Assembly (NCBI GenBank): GCA_016946835.1
Contig: JACVTC010000005.1
Coordinates: forward strand, 1,275,001-1,307,500
Source: Neocallimastix lanati (nom. inval.)
Taxonomy: Eukaryota > Neocallimastigomycota > Neocallimastigomycetes > Neocallimastigales > Neocallimastigaceae
Direction of reading: 5' to 3'
DNA: 32,500 bases
A program made the position numbers and the translations under genes. Each line of letters opens with the position of its first letter. The first letter of the stretch is position 1. The notes beneath the pieces were generated by a model. It saw only the letters and a list, made by a program, of their open reading frames with translations. It searched no databases and was not told the origin of the DNA. Shown piece by piece: positions 32,416-32,500 of this stretch.

Positions 32416-32500
32416 ATCTTATTCTTGCATTTAATTCTTCCATATTTATAAGAATATTCTTAAAAAAATTCAATAAAGCAATGAGCCAATAAATTTTTAA

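Larger units (their letters stand above)
29607..32500. other. 2.9-kb A+T-rich spacer, no confident gene
   Basis: The left end is the leader and promoter side of the minus-strand gene at 26791-29606, with a 21-nt T run at 29635-29655 (A run in its leader). The rest is A+T-rich with AAATA and TTTA repeats. It holds a 42-bp palindrome, one 40-codon frame and a TTTA-rich tandem repeat at the right end, listed separately. Confidence 0.6.

Noticed and set aside
32265-32420. TTTA-rich repeat as a telomere or CRISPR-like array
   Set aside because: No G-rich telomere unit and no regular repeat-spacer structure; it is an A+T microsatellite.

Overview
The window looks like nuclear DNA of an anaerobic gut fungus (Neocallimastigomycota, the Neocallimastix/Piromyces/Anaeromyces group). 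Spacers are almost pure A+T with long homopolymers and TTA/TA microsatellites, introns are A+T-rich with GT..AG ends, one gene is a long ankyrin-repeat protein of the kind expanded in these fungi, and one is a PX-BAR sorting nexin of the fungal Snx41/Atg20 branch. This is inferred from sequence character and protein family, not from a database match. No tRNA, rRNA or CRISPR array was seen.

Layout: 1-3700 is A+T spacer holding a perfect hairpin (229-272), a decayed copy of a dispersed repeat ORF (762-1317, minus) and the relic of an unrecognised gene (about 2160-3093, plus). 3713-6109 (+) is a DEAD-box ribosome-biogenesis helicase, DBP6/DDX51. 6582-7244 is a (TTA)n microsatellite abutting a G+C-richer island. 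8079-10121 (+) is the ankyrin protein. 12054-14129 (+) is the two-exon sorting nexin. It converges on a four-exon PH-domain gene at 15249-17111 (-). After 3.5 kb of spacer, 20569-25010 is a graveyard of minus-strand non-LTR retrotransposon fragments: two related 3' ends with poly(A) tails, a decayed RT ORF carrying a 184-bp insertion flanked by a 5-bp duplication, and a second copy of the 762-1317 repeat that itself carries a 24-bp poly(A)-tailed insertion flanked by a 14-15-bp duplication. 26791-29606 (-) is a two-exon gene for an unrecognised 878-residue low-complexity protein with seven ungapped 11-residue amphipathic blocks. The rest to 32500 is spacer with a perfect 42-bp palindrome, a 40-residue ORF and TTTA-type repeats.

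The host genes do not form a pathway: they cover nucleolar 60S assembly, endosomal/autophagic sorting, probable phosphoinositide-membrane binding, protein-protein scaffolding, and an unknown possibly membrane- or lipid-associated protein. The retrotransposon block holds the most information beyond routine annotation, because nested insertions and shared junctions allow part of its history to be read from this window alone.
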